The notes below the pieces were generated by a model. That model was given only the letters and a program-made list of their open reading frames with translations. It did no database searches and was not told the DNA's origin. A DNA stretch of 64,000 nucleotides from JAJPHF01 sp035293805 (GTDB lineage: Bacteria > Chloroflexota > UBA6077 > JAJPHF01), in the NCBI GenBank assembly GCA_035293805.1, contig DATGMD010000063.1, forward strand, positions 1-64,000, in the 5' to 3' direction. Positions 16,219 to 24,129 of the stretch are shown in pieces. Numbering within the stretch: the first letter of the stretch is position 1; each line of letters opens with the position of its first letter. A program made the translations under genes and the position numbers.

Positions 16219-17469
16219 TCAGTACTCCGGCCACACGGTGCCCGGCTGGCCGGCCAGCCGCAGACCAAGGACGCTGGCTAGCTCGTTCAGGAGCGAGGCG
16301 CGCCCGAGCGCCGCAGGGCCGATGGGATCGCTCTCCACCGCGGCGGCCAGATCCCGCAGCACCTCCACCGCCCCGGGCGTGTCCAGGTCCGCGTCCATCG
16401 CCGCCTCGAAGCGCGCGCGGAAGTCGTCCGACGCGGGCACGATCGCCGCCTGTGCGCCGAGGGGGGTTGGCCCCTCGCCTGGCGCGGCCAGCGCTGCCAC
16501 GGCCCGCAGCCGCTCCACCAGCGCGGCCGCCTCCGCCAGCCGCGCCTCCTCGAAGGTCAGGTGGGCGCGGTAGTGCTCCTGGGCCAGGTACAGCCGAATC
16601 GCGTCGCCCGAGTAGCGGGGCAGCAGCTCGCGCACCAGGACCAGGTTCCGCAGCGACTTGCTCATCTTCTCGCGGCCCGCGTACACCGTACCCGCGTACA
16701 TCCAGAAGCGCACGAACGGCTGCACCCCGGTGTAGCACTCGGCCTGCACCCGCTCGCTCTCGTGGTGGCTAAAGATCAAGTCCTCCCCGCCGCCGTGGAC
16801 GTCGATCGTCGTGCCGAGGTGCCGCAGTGCCATCGCCGTACACTCGATGTGCCAGCCTGGCCGCCCCGGCCCCCAGGGGCTGTCCCAGGTCGGCTCGCCG
16901 GGCGCCGCCGCCTGCCACATCAGGATGTCCAGCGGGTCTTCCTTGCGGGGGTCGTCGGGATCGAACCGCTCTTCGCGCAGCCGCGCGATCATCTGCTCGG
17001 GCGAGCGGCGGCTCAGCGTCCCGAAGTCGGACGCGCTCGCCGCCCGGAAGTACACGTTCCCCTCCCGAGCGTACGCCTGTCCCCGCGCCACAAGCGTTTG
17101 CGCGATCTCCAGCATCGTCGGCACTTCCTGCGTCGCGCGCGGCCACACGGCCGGCGGCAGCACGTTCAACGCCTCCATGTCCCGACGCAGGATCTCCAGG
17201 TTCTCCCGCGCCACCACGTCGTACGGTTTGCCTAGCTCCCGCGCCTTCCGGAGCAGGTCGTCGTCCACGTCCGTCACGTTCTGGACGTAGCGCACGTCGT
17301 GGCCCCGGTACCGCACGTACCGCTGAAGCAGGTCGTACACGACGTAACATCGTGCGTGGCCCAGGTGGGTGGTGTCGTAGGGTGTGACCCCGCAGACGTA
17401 CATGGTCATCGCCGGGCCTGCTGGCGCGAAGGGCTCCAGCCGCCGGCTGAGCGTGTTGTAGAGCTGCAT
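16219..17469 (-). CDS. Class I cysteine ligase: short cysteinyl-tRNA synthetase or MshC-like
   Basis: A 416-residue class I synthetase-fold enzyme that activates cysteine. Visible motifs: MYVCGVTPYDTTHLGHAR with Cys26 and HLGH at 35-38, Cys210 in GWHIECTAMAL, HHESE at 235-239 (zinc site) and KMSKS at 268-272. The VCGVTPYDTTHLGHA wording and the length of about 415 residues resemble MshC, the mycothiol pathway ligase. KMSKSLRN and FEAAMDADLDTPGA resemble both enzymes. Ordinary CysRS is about 460 residues and usually reads VCGPTVYD. I therefore leave the symbol open. GGGGGG stands 3 nt before the start codon. The gene follows the flavin-linked operon on the same strand, after a strong hairpin. 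Confidence 0.8.
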   Translation of the reverse strand: MQLYNTLSRRLEPFAPAGPAMTMYVCGVTPYDTTHLGHARCYVVYDLLQRYVRYRGHDVRYVQNVTDVDDDLLRKARELGKPYDVVARENLEILRRDMEALNVLPPAVWPRATQEVPTMLEIAQTLVARGQAYAREGNVYFRAASASDFGTLSRRSPEQMIARLREERFDPDDPRKEDPLDILMWQAAAPGEPTWDSPWGPGRPGWHIECTAMALRHLGTTIDVHGGGEDLIFSHHESERVQAECYTGVQPFVRFWMYAGTVYAGREKMSKSLRNLVLVRELLPRYSGDAIRLYLAQEHYRAHLTFEEARLAEAAALVERLRAVAALAAPGEGPTPLGAQAAIVPASDDFRARFEAAMDADLDTPGAVEVLRDLAAAVESDPIGPAALGRASLLNELASVLGLRLAGQPGTVWPEY

Positions 17470-17514
17470 GCACCCCCCGCGTGGCTGGCGGCGGCATGGT
17501 GGCTAGGCGCGCCA

Positions 17515-17544
17515 GCGGCCCGCCCCCGTGTCGGGGCGGGCCGC
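17515..17544. terminator. Strong 12-bp hairpin between the PNPOx-like and cysteine ligase genes
   Basis: GCGGCCCGCCCC and GGGGCGGGCCGC form a perfect stem with a 6-nt loop. It lies 36 nt downstream of the stop of the PNPOx-like gene at 17581, at the end of the long catabolic operon. There is no U tract on the minus strand, so the terminator role is inferred. Confidence 0.55.
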
Positions 17545-17580
17545 CATACTTTACCGCGCGCAGCGCCCGGAGCGGGACTT

Positions 17581-18057
17581 CTACAGCGGTAGCTCCTGAC
17601 GGTTGCTGAAGCCGCGCGCGTTGTCCAGATAGTAGAGGCGCTCGGGACGCAGGCGCCAGAGGCGGATGTCGAAGCTCTTGCCCGCGATCTGCACGCCTTG
17701 GAGCAGCTGGCCGGGCGACAGGAACTGCTTCACGAACGGGTACTTGCCGAGGTAAGCCGCCAGCGCTCGCGCCAGCTCCAGCTTGCCGGTGACCTCGACG
17801 GCGTGCCCCTCTAGCTGGACCCCCTTGATCTGCTGCCAGTCGCGGTAGTCCTCGTTGATCGTGCCCGCCACGCGCGCGTTCGCCAGCAGGTTCTGGCAGT
17901 GCCGCGTCTTCGGCTCCGACAGGAAATACAGGTCAGTACCGACGTTGGCGTAGAACACGGTCGCCGCCCACGGCACCCCCGCCTGCGCCGTCGCGAGCGA
18001 CACCGTGTTGTGCGCGGCCAGATACGCCAGCACCCGCTCCCGCAGCTCGTCGCTCAT
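17581..18057 (-). CDS. Pyridoxamine 5'-phosphate oxidase-related FMN-binding split-barrel protein
   Basis: This 158-residue protein matches the short PNPOx-like/general stress protein type, which binds FMN or F420 in a split barrel. Landmarks are NTVSLATAQAGVPWAATVFY at the first strands, then LYFLSEPKTRHCQNLLANAR and VAGTINEDYRDWQQIKGVQL. The ATG overlaps the stop codon of the riboflavin-kinase-like gene by 4 nt, so the two are translationally coupled. That linkage supports a flavin-dependent role. The substrate is unknown; activities in this family range from heme or F420 oxidoreduction to simple flavin storage. Confidence 0.85.
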   Translation of the reverse strand: MSDELRERVLAYLAAHNTVSLATAQAGVPWAATVFYANVGTDLYFLSEPKTRHCQNLLANARVAGTINEDYRDWQQIKGVQLEGHAVEVTGKLELARALAAYLGKYPFVKQFLSPGQLLQGVQIAGKSFDIRLWRLRPERLYYLDNARGFSNRQELPL

Positions 18058-18641
18058 TCCGCCGCGCCCTCACCCCCGCCCTCTCCCAGGGGGAGAGGGG
18101 GAGAAGCATCGCTGCCACCCGGCCCGGCAAGCCCCTCTCCCCCTGGGAGAGGGGTTGGGGTGAGGGCCTCCGGCACCGTCAAGACGGTTACCACCACCCG
18201 GTCCCCCGGCTGCAAGCCCAGCGCGTCCCGCACGCGCACTGCCGCCACCAGCTCCAGCTTGTCGGCCGGGTAGTCGGGCACGTGAGGCACCACAATCGCC
18301 GCCGGCACGTCCTCGATGCGGGCGGGGAAGCAGTACCCCACGCAGTACGTGCCTCCCGCGGCGTCGGCCGAGCCGCCACCAGCCGCCGCGCTCGCGGCGG
18401 CTGGTGGCGGCTCGATAGGCACGCCGCTGGGGACACCGTCGGGGGCGTCGGGAGCCGCGCGCAGCCGCGCCAGCCGCGCCAGTCCCGCCGGGTCCTGCAC
18501 TTGCAGGTTCACGGTGCCTGGCCACACGTCCAGCCCCAGCTTGCGCTGGAACTGCTCGCGCACCCACGGCAGCTCGGTAAACTGTGCGGCAACCCGCAGG
18601 CCGTCGCGCAGCACGCCCTCGATCGTAAAGTCACCAGCCAT
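18054..18641 (-). CDS. DUF120-type (archaeal-like) CTP-dependent riboflavin kinase
   Basis: The protein resembles archaeal RibK, which makes FMN from riboflavin using CTP. Visible landmarks are LGLDVWPGTVNLQVQ (the PGTxNL motif), the strand AAIVVPHVPDYPADKLELVA and VRVRDALGLQPGDRVVVTV, in the right order. A Gly/Ala/Ser-rich insertion of about 30 residues separates the two halves. The last 35 residues after VLTVPEA are encoded by a dispersed CCCTCACCCC repeat and read LTPTPLPGGEG; they are probably not part of the fold. The first glycine-rich loop of archaeal enzymes is weak here. It sits in an operon with two UbiD enzymes and UbiX, which need prenylated FMN, so local FMN supply is a sensible role. 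Confidence 0.75.
   Translation of the reverse strand: MAGDFTIEGVLRDGLRVAAQFTELPWVREQFQRKLGLDVWPGTVNLQVQDPAGLARLARLRAAPDAPDGVPSGVPIEPPPAAASAAAGGGSADAAGGTYCVGYCFPARIEDVPAAIVVPHVPDYPADKLELVAAVRVRDALGLQPGDRVVVTVLTVPEALTPTPLPGGEGLAGPGGSDASPPLPLGEGGGEGAAE
18062..18163. repeat. CCCTCACCCC / GGGAGAGGGG dispersed repeat inside the 3' end of a gene
   Basis: Two inward-facing units, GCCCTCACCCCCGCCCTCTC near 18066 and GAGAGGGGTTGGGGTGAGGG ending near 18163, flank a short spacer. Each unit contains a CCCAGGGGGAG-type palindrome. The element lies within the coding sequence of the riboflavin-kinase-like gene. Related copies lie near 35.55, 38.4 and 44.5 kb. Confidence 0.75.
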
Positions 18642-18706
18642 CAGCTATCCGCCGTCAGCCTGCAGCCACCTAGCCGCCTCCTGATGGCTGACGGCTGATG
18701 GCCGAC
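18642..18706. repeat. Dispersed GTCAGC/GCTGAC hairpin repeat, copy 2
   Basis: Left arm ATCAGCTATCCGCCGTCAGC, right arm CTGATGGCTGACGGCTGATG; the arms pair imperfectly. It fills the junction between the UbiD stop codon and the start of the riboflavin-kinase-like gene. Confidence 0.65.
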
Positions 18707-18708
18707 AG

Positions 18709-20151
18709 CTACTTCAGGATCCAGCCCCACTTCTCGCGCGTCTCGCGCTTGTACTCGGGGCTAGGCCCGATCGGCTCGGGGAACTGGTCGCGCCACTCGT
18801 ACGGCCGGCAGGCGTCGATGATCAGGCGCGAGTTGAACCCCTTCTCGTCGGGATGGATGGCCGGATCGAGCGGGCCCGACCAGGCGCGATGGATGATGTC
18901 CAGCGAGCGCTCGGGATCGGCTCGCGTCACCACCGCCCACATCACCTCGTTCAGGTCGCTGATGTCGATGTCGTCGTCCACCACAATCACCAGCCGGCCG
19001 AGATACGCGCCCGCTCGGCACATCGCCGCCACGTGCCCCGCCTGCCGCGCGTGGCCCGGGTACCGCTGCTTGATCGCGACGACGTTCAGTAGCCGGCAGC
19101 CGCCGACGCCGTGGCACCACACCCCCGTCACGTCCGGCACGCCCGCTCGCTGCATCTCCCGCTGGATCAGCGCCGAGCGCAGGTAGATACGGTAGCGGTG
19201 CGCCTCGTAGGGCGGCTTCTCCGGCGGGCAGCCGAGCAGGATCGGGTCGTTGCGGTGATAGATCGCCTTCACCTCGACGACCGGCTCCTCGCGGCTGCCG
19301 CTGGCGTAGTAGCCGGTCCACTCGCCGAACGGCCCCTCCAGCAGCTTGCTGTTCGGGTGGGCCAAGCCCTCCAGCACGATCTCCGCGTTCGCCGGAATCG
19401 GCAGGCCAGTGTACTTGCCGCGGATCATCTCCAGCGGCTCACCGAACAGCCCCCCCAGCCACTCGTACTCCGACATGCCGTAGGCGATCTCGAGCGTGCT
19501 CGCCACGAATAGCGCGGGCGTCGGGCCGACGATCAACGCTACCGGCATCGGCTCGCCCTTGGTGAAGTACTTGTCCCGGTGCTGGCGGCCGTGCTTGCCC
19601 GGCGAGATGTACAGCCCAACCCGCTTCGCGTCGTGGACCATCACCCGGTAGGTGCCCAGGTTGATCCAGTCCGAGTCGGGATCCTTGGTCACGTCCACGG
19701 TGCCGGTGCCGATGTAGCGGCCCCCATCCTCGGGGTGCCACTTCGGGGTGGGGAACTTCAGCACGTCGACGTCGTCGCCTTCGAGCACGTTCTCCATGAC
19801 GGGGCCGGTCTCCACGAACTGCACCGGCCGCGGCGTCATGTTCTCCATCTTGTCGATGAACCAGGCCTTCAGCTCCTCCGCGCTCATCTGCGGGTCGAAG
19901 CCGAGGGTCACGCCCAGCCGCGACTTGTTGCCGTTCGCGTTCACCAGGATGCGGCGCCCCTGCGGGTAGCCCGGGATGTTGTCGAACAACACCGCCGGCG
20001 ACTCGTCGGTGTGGTGCAGCATCTCGGTGATGCGGCCGATGTCCTCCTGCCAGGAGGCGCCATCGATTCGGCGCAGCTCGCCCATTGCGTCGACGCGGTC
20101 CAGCCACTCGCGGGTGTCGAGGTGCAGGGTGCGGGGTTGGGTTTGCGCCAT
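18709..20151 (-). CDS. UbiD-family prenyl-FMN-dependent decarboxylase (copy 1)
   Basis: UbiD enzymes decarboxylate, or carboxylate, aromatic and alpha,beta-unsaturated acids using prenylated FMN, a divalent metal and K+. The ATG at 20151 has AAGGGGAG 5 nt upstream and gives 480 residues. Landmarks are PAVLFDNIPGYPQGRRILVN near the N terminus, EDGGRYIGTGTVDVTKDPDS in the prFMN-binding core, then ALIVGPTPALFVAST. The acidic catalytic region reads EIVLEGLAHPNSKLLEGPFG followed by EWTGYY. The C-terminal third contains HGVGGCRLLNVVAIKQRYPG and IVVDDDIDISDLNEVMWAVV. It is preceded by an ABC ATPase gene and followed by the flavin kinase gene. Its relation to the second UbiD (26827-28383) is distant, so the two probably act on different substrates. 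Confidence 0.92.
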   Translation of the reverse strand: MAQTQPRTLHLDTREWLDRVDAMGELRRIDGASWQEDIGRITEMLHHTDESPAVLFDNIPGYPQGRRILVNANGNKSRLGVTLGFDPQMSAEELKAWFIDKMENMTPRPVQFVETGPVMENVLEGDDVDVLKFPTPKWHPEDGGRYIGTGTVDVTKDPDSDWINLGTYRVMVHDAKRVGLYISPGKHGRQHRDKYFTKGEPMPVALIVGPTPALFVASTLEIAYGMSEYEWLGGLFGEPLEMIRGKYTGLPIPANAEIVLEGLAHPNSKLLEGPFGEWTGYYASGSREEPVVEVKAIYHRNDPILLGCPPEKPPYEAHRYRIYLRSALIQREMQRAGVPDVTGVWCHGVGGCRLLNVVAIKQRYPGHARQAGHVAAMCRAGAYLGRLVIVVDDDIDISDLNEVMWAVVTRADPERSLDIIHRAWSGPLDPAIHPDEKGFNSRLIIDACRPYEWRDQFPEPIGPSPEYKRETREKWGWILK

Positions 20152-20175
20152 GGAAACTCCCCTTCCGCGAACAGT

Positions 20176-20240
20176 AATCAACCACCAGCCATCGGCGCGC
20201 TCGACGCCGCCGACGACTGGTGGCTGATGGCTGGCCGCTA
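20176..20240. repeat. Dispersed CAGCCATC/GATGGCTG hairpin repeat, copy 3
   Basis: ACCACCAGCCATCGGCG pairs with GACTGGTGGCTGATGGCTGG across a short loop. It fills the gap between the ABC ATPase stop codon and the UbiD start, with the UbiD ribosome binding site just to its left. Confidence 0.65.
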
Positions 20241-20241
20241 G

Positions 20242-21072
20242 CTACTCGGCGGCGACGGCCTGCGGCTCGTCGAGCAGGAACTGCCCGCTCTTGCGGACCT
20301 CCTCCTCGATAAGCGTCCAGATCTCGTCCAGGTACTTCAGGAAGATGGGCTCCCGCTTCACGTGCAGCGTGCGCGGCCGCGGGATGTCGACGTCGAAGAT
20401 CGCCTTGATACGCCCGGGCCGCGCGCTCATCACGACAACGCGGTCCGCGAGGAAGATGGCCTCGTCGATCTGGTGCGTAATGAAGAGCACCGTCTTCCGA
20501 GTCGCGTTCCACACCTTCAGCAGCTCTTGCTGCATGAACTCGCGCGTCTGCGCGTCCAGTGCCGCGAACGGCTCGTCCATCAGCAGGATCTCCGGGTCGG
20601 CCGCCAGCGCGCGCGCCAGGTTCGCACGTTGCTGCATGCCGCCCGACAGCTCGTGCGGGTACGCTTCCTCGAAGCCCTCCAGCCCCACGAGCGACACGTA
20701 GCGCTGTACGCGCTCCTTGGCCTCCTTGTTCATCGCGCCACGCAGCTCGAGGCCGTAGGCCACGTTCTTAAAGACCGTCCGCCACGGCAGTAGCGAGGCG
20801 TGCTGGAACACCATGGCCCGATCGTGCCCGGGCTTCGTGATCAGCCGGTCGTCGAGCCGAATCTCGCCGCCGTTGATCGGCAGCAGCCCGTCGACGGCGT
20901 TGAGGAAGGTGGTCTTGCCGCAGCCGCTGGGCCCGCAGATCGCCAGGAACTCGCCCTCGTAGATCTGCAGGTTCAGGTTGTCCACGGCTAGCACGCGGCG
21001 GCCCGTCCGGGGCGTGAAGTACTCGATCATGACGCCCTTCGCGTCGAGCTTAACCACGTCAGATACTGGCAC
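20242..21072 (-). CDS. NitT/TauT-type ABC transporter ATP-binding protein
   Basis: The ATPase subunit of an SsuB/TauB-like importer, 276 residues. Walker A is GPSGCGKTTFLNAVDG, the Q-loop is in MVFQHASLLPWRTVF, the signature is LSGGMQQRANLARAL, Walker B is ILLMDEPFAALD and the switch histidine is in VLFITHQIDEAI. Its start overlaps the CoA ligase gene by 14 nt, tying transport to substrate activation. It closely resembles the ATPase at 30766-31554. The only permease of the family in the window is at 29763-30761 on the other side of the operon, so the two ATPases may share it. Confidence 0.93.
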   Translation of the reverse strand: MPVSDVVKLDAKGVMIEYFTPRTGRRVLAVDNLNLQIYEGEFLAICGPSGCGKTTFLNAVDGLLPINGGEIRLDDRLITKPGHDRAMVFQHASLLPWRTVFKNVAYGLELRGAMNKEAKERVQRYVSLVGLEGFEEAYPHELSGGMQQRANLARALAADPEILLMDEPFAALDAQTREFMQQELLKVWNATRKTVLFITHQIDEAIFLADRVVVMSARPGRIKAIFDVDIPRPRTLHVKREPIFLKYLDEIWTLIEEEVRKSGQFLLDEPQAVAAE

Positions 21073-22693
21073 CTTCTCGCTCCTCTTGTGTCTGGCTCAA
21101 CTGGCGCAGCCGGAACCGCTGCGTCTTGCCAGTCGCCGTCTTCGGTAGCTCCGCCACGAACTCGATCCAGCGGGGGTACTTGAAGGGGGCGATATGAGAC
21201 TTTACAAAATCCTTCAGCTCCTCGGCCAGCGCCGGGCTCGGCTCCTGTCCGGCTTGCAAGACCACGAACGCCCGCGGCTTGGTAAGCCCGTCCGCGTCGG
21301 TGGCGCCGATGACCCCTGCCTCCAGCACGGCCGCGTGCTCCACTAGCGTGTTCTCGATCTCGACCGGCGACACCCACTGGCCGCCCACCTTCAGCATGTC
21401 GTCCGCGCGCCCGGCGTACCAGTAGTAGCCCTCGTCGTCCACCCAGTACTTATCGCCGGTGCGGATCCACTCGCCCAAAATCGTCTGCTTCGTCCGCTCG
21501 TGCTTGTTCCAGTAGTAGGCGCACGTGCTGTCCCCCTTGATCACCAGGTTGCCGATCTCCCGCGCCGGCACCGGCTGGCCCTCTTCGTCCAGCACCCGCG
21601 CCTCGTAGCCCGGCACCAGCTGGCCGCTGCTGCCCGGCCGCACGGCGCCAGGGCGATTGGAGATGAAGATGTGGAGGATCTCCGTGCTCCCGATCCCGTC
21701 CAGGATCTCCACGCCGAACCGCTCGCGCCAGCGCTCGAAGATCGCCGGCGGCAGCGCCTCGCCCGCCGACACGCACAGGCGCACCGAGCCGAAGTCCGGC
21801 GCGTCTTCGTACGCCAAACATTGCGCGTAGCTCGTCGGCACCGAGAAGAACAGCGTCGGCCGCGCGCTCTCCACCACCTCGAAGATGCGGGCCGGCTCCG
21901 GCCGGCCCGGGTACAGAATGGTCGTCGCGCCAACGCTGAACGGAAAGTACAGTGCGTTGCCCAGGCCATAGGCGAAGAACAGCTTCGCCACCGAGAACGT
22001 GCGGTCGTCCGGGCCGATGCCGAGCACGCCGCGGGCGTAATTCTCCGCGCAGTACACCATGTCGTGGTGCAGGTGTACGGCCCCCTTCGGAAAGCCCGTC
22101 GTCCCCGAGCTGTATAGCCAGAACGCGGCGTCGTCCTTGCTCGTCGGCTCCGCCTCCAGCTCGGCCGACGACGTGGCGAGCAACGGCCAGAACGACACCT
22201 GTCCCTCGTGCGGCAGGACGCCGCTGGCCGCGGCGTCCCGGTCGACCACGATCACGTGGCGCAGGAAGCGCAGCTCCTCGCGCGGGATCGCCTCGATCAC
22301 GGGCAGCAGCGGCTCGCTGATCACCAACACGACCGCCCGCGAGTCCGTCAGCAGGTAGTGGTAGTCCTCGGGCCGCAAGTTCGTGTTCGTCGGGATCGGT
22401 ACGGCGCCAATCTTCATCGCGCCGAAGAAGGCGTACACGAACTCCGGGCTATCCAGCAGCAGCAAGAGCACCCGTTGCTCGATGCCCACGCCGAGACGCC
22501 GCAGCGCGTTGCCGAACCGATTCACGTTCTCGGCGACCTGCGCGTACGTGATCTCCTGGCCCTCGTAGACGATCGCCGGCTGCCCGCCGCGCCCCTCGTC
22601 CACGTGCCGGTCGACCAGCCACGTCGCCGCATTGAATTGCTCGGGAACGTCCACGCCCGCCCCTGCCGCCGGCCCCTCGGCCATCTCGGTCAT
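21059..22693 (-). CDS. Benzoate-CoA ligase-like acyl-CoA synthetase
   Basis: An AMP-forming ANL-family synthetase of 544 residues (start at 22693; 22684 also possible) that would convert a carboxylic acid to its CoA thioester. The ATP-binding P-loop is FWLYSSGTTGFPKGAVHLHH. Later motifs are GIGSTEILHIFISNRPG, WIRTGDKYWVDDEGYYWYAG and the catalytic lysine near the C terminus in LPKTATGKTQRFRLRQL. The opening PEQFNAATWLVDRHVDEGRG and overall pattern are most like benzoate-CoA ligases. It lies between ubiX and an ABC ATPase gene in an operon with two UbiD enzymes, which fits activation of an aromatic acid. The exact acid is not predictable by eye. Confidence 0.88.
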   Translation of the reverse strand: MTEMAEGPAAGAGVDVPEQFNAATWLVDRHVDEGRGGQPAIVYEGQEITYAQVAENVNRFGNALRRLGVGIEQRVLLLLLDSPEFVYAFFGAMKIGAVPIPTNTNLRPEDYHYLLTDSRAVVLVISEPLLPVIEAIPREELRFLRHVIVVDRDAAASGVLPHEGQVSFWPLLATSSAELEAEPTSKDDAAFWLYSSGTTGFPKGAVHLHHDMVYCAENYARGVLGIGPDDRTFSVAKLFFAYGLGNALYFPFSVGATTILYPGRPEPARIFEVVESARPTLFFSVPTSYAQCLAYEDAPDFGSVRLCVSAGEALPPAIFERWRERFGVEILDGIGSTEILHIFISNRPGAVRPGSSGQLVPGYEARVLDEEGQPVPAREIGNLVIKGDSTCAYYWNKHERTKQTILGEWIRTGDKYWVDDEGYYWYAGRADDMLKVGGQWVSPVEIENTLVEHAAVLEAGVIGATDADGLTKPRAFVVLQAGQEPSPALAEELKDFVKSHIAPFKYPRWIEFVAELPKTATGKTQRFRLRQLSQTQEEREGASI

Positions 22694-22936
22694 TCCCCCG
22701 AACCCATCCCCCCTGCTAGCGCCCCAATCGGGGGGCGGCCGGCGCCCGCCCACTCCCCAACCCGTCCCCCGCCAGCGCCCGAGCCGGGGGGCACGGGTGG
22801 TGGCCTCCCGACTCCCCTAGTCCATCCCCTGCCACCGCCCGAGCCGGGAGAGGTGCCAGATCCCCCCACCTCCCCTAGTCCATCCCTTGCCAGCGCACGA
22901 GCCGGGGGGCTTGGGGGGGGCCCCCAATTCCCTCTT
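22694..22936. repeat. About 60-bp tandem repeat array duplicating the 3' end of ubiX
   Basis: Successive units carry variants of CTAGTCCATCCCCTGCCACC followed by CGCCCGAGCCGGG and a G/C-rich spacer. Roughly four degenerate units are visible, beginning near 22695, 22755, 22815 and 22874. The core is the complement of the last codons and stop of ubiX (WQGMD-stop at 22935-22949), so the array looks like repeated copying of the ubiX terminus. It fills the whole gap between ubiX and the CoA ligase gene. Confidence 0.75.
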
Positions 22937-23498
22937 AATCCATCCCCTGCCACCGCTGGAACAGGTTCTTCTCCAGCCCGAACTGGTCCAGCGCCTTCTG
23001 CACGGTCTGGTTGACGATGTCGTCCACCGTCTTGGGCAAATGGTAGAACGACGGCATCGGCGGCAGGATCACGCCGCCGGCCTCCGTCACTTCCAGCATC
23101 AGCCGCAGGTGGTTCCGGTTCAGCGGCGTCTCGCGCACGATCAGCACCAGCTTGCGGCGCTCCTTCAGCTGCACGTCCGCCGCACGGCTGAGCAGGTTGT
23201 CGTTGTAGGAGTTGGCCACCGACGAGAGCGTCTTGATCGAGCACGGAGCGACGATCATCCCCGCCACCGGGTACGAGCCGCTGGAGATGGCCGCGCCCAC
23301 GTCGCGATGGTCGTAGACCACGGTCGCGAGCGACAGCACCTCCGACACCGAGCGGCCCGTCTCGTACTCGATGGTCCGCTTCGCCGCATCGCTGACGACG
23401 GCGTGCGTCTCCAGGTCGGGATGGCCGTGCAAGACTTCCAGCAGGCGCACGCCGTAGATGGCGCCCGTGCTGCCCGAGATGCCGACGACGAGTCTCAC
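22935..23498 (-). CDS. ubiX: Flavin prenyltransferase UbiX
   Basis: UbiX joins dimethylallyl phosphate to reduced FMN to make the prFMN cofactor of UbiD. A GTG start at 23498, with GGGCGAGG eight nt upstream, gives 187 residues, the normal UbiX length; a longer in-frame version would add an odd Arg/Gly-rich tail. Motifs are RLVVGISGSTGAIYGVRLLE, SGSYPVAGMIVAPCSIKTLS, ADVQLKERRKLVLIVRETPL and ILPPMPSFYHLPKTVDD. It lies between the two UbiD genes in the same operon, as expected for a dedicated cofactor supplier. Confidence 0.96.
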   Translation of the reverse strand: MRLVVGISGSTGAIYGVRLLEVLHGHPDLETHAVVSDAAKRTIEYETGRSVSEVLSLATVVYDHRDVGAAISSGSYPVAGMIVAPCSIKTLSSVANSYNDNLLSRAADVQLKERRKLVLIVRETPLNRNHLRLMLEVTEAGGVILPPMPSFYHLPKTVDDIVNQTVQKALDQFGLEKNLFQRWQGMD

Positions 23499-23595
23499 CG
23501 TTGATGCCTCGCCCTCACCCCGCGCCCGGGCGCGGCGGTCGCCTGGTGGTGCGCCCACGTCACTTGACACATTAAATCAGGCGCCCGCTGGGCCG

Positions 23596-24093
23596 TCAAG
23601 AACAATTCGGGAGGAATTCGGCCCACGCCGCACACAGCCAGCGGATCGGGCCGTCCTTCAGCGCGCCCAGCGACAGCCGCGCCGGCACCGCGCCGGCGTC
23701 GAGCCCCACGTACACGCTCACCCGTGCCCGCCCCGCCGCCGCCAGCGCGGCCCCGATCACGTCGGCCGGCAGCGCCCGAATCTCGTCGGGCGGCGGCGGC
23801 TCGACGAGGTCCGGTCGCAACAGCACTCGCCCAACTGGCGCTGTCAGCGGGTGCGCGTCCAACGTATGGAACGGATCGAACCCGGCGGGCAGCGGCGCGT
23901 CGAGCGCGACGACGTACCAGGTCTTCTCGAAGCCCGGCCCCTCCAGCCCGAGAAACGGCCCCGGCACCGTGCCCTCCACGCGCCCGTCGAGCACCGGCCA
24001 GCCCCCCGCCGGCCGCGGCCCGCCGCGCGCCCCATCCGGCGCCCCCAGCGCCAGCCGCACCCGCTTGCCGCTCGCGTTAGTCATGGCGACCAT
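23596..24093 (-). CDS. Hypothetical protein in the UbiD/CoA-transferase operon
   Basis: I do not recognise this 165-residue cytoplasmic protein; no signal peptide or membrane helix is seen. It has a beta-rich look with RVRLALGAPDG near the start, WPVLDGRVEGTVPGPFLGLE, FEKTWYVVALDAPLPAGFDP and ARVSVYVGLDAGAVPARLSL. The start is at 24093 or at the ATG at 24084. It lies 36 nt downstream of the first CoA-transferase and 97 nt upstream of ubiX, so it belongs to the operon. A substrate-binding or accessory role for the decarboxylation pathway is only inferred from position. Confidence 0.65.
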   Translation of the reverse strand: MVAMTNASGKRVRLALGAPDGARGGPRPAGGWPVLDGRVEGTVPGPFLGLEGPGFEKTWYVVALDAPLPAGFDPFHTLDAHPLTAPVGRVLLRPDLVEPPPPDEIRALPADVIGAALAAAGRARVSVYVGLDAGAVPARLSLGALKDGPIRWLCAAWAEFLPNCS

Positions 24094-24129
24094 CGCCGGG
24101 CACCGCCGCGTAGCATGAACGCCCCGCCC

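Noticed and set aside
22694..22936. The tandem array as a CRISPR or phage attachment site
   Set aside because: Units are degenerate and contiguous, and contain the ubiX stop region; there are no unique spacers, integrase or tRNA.
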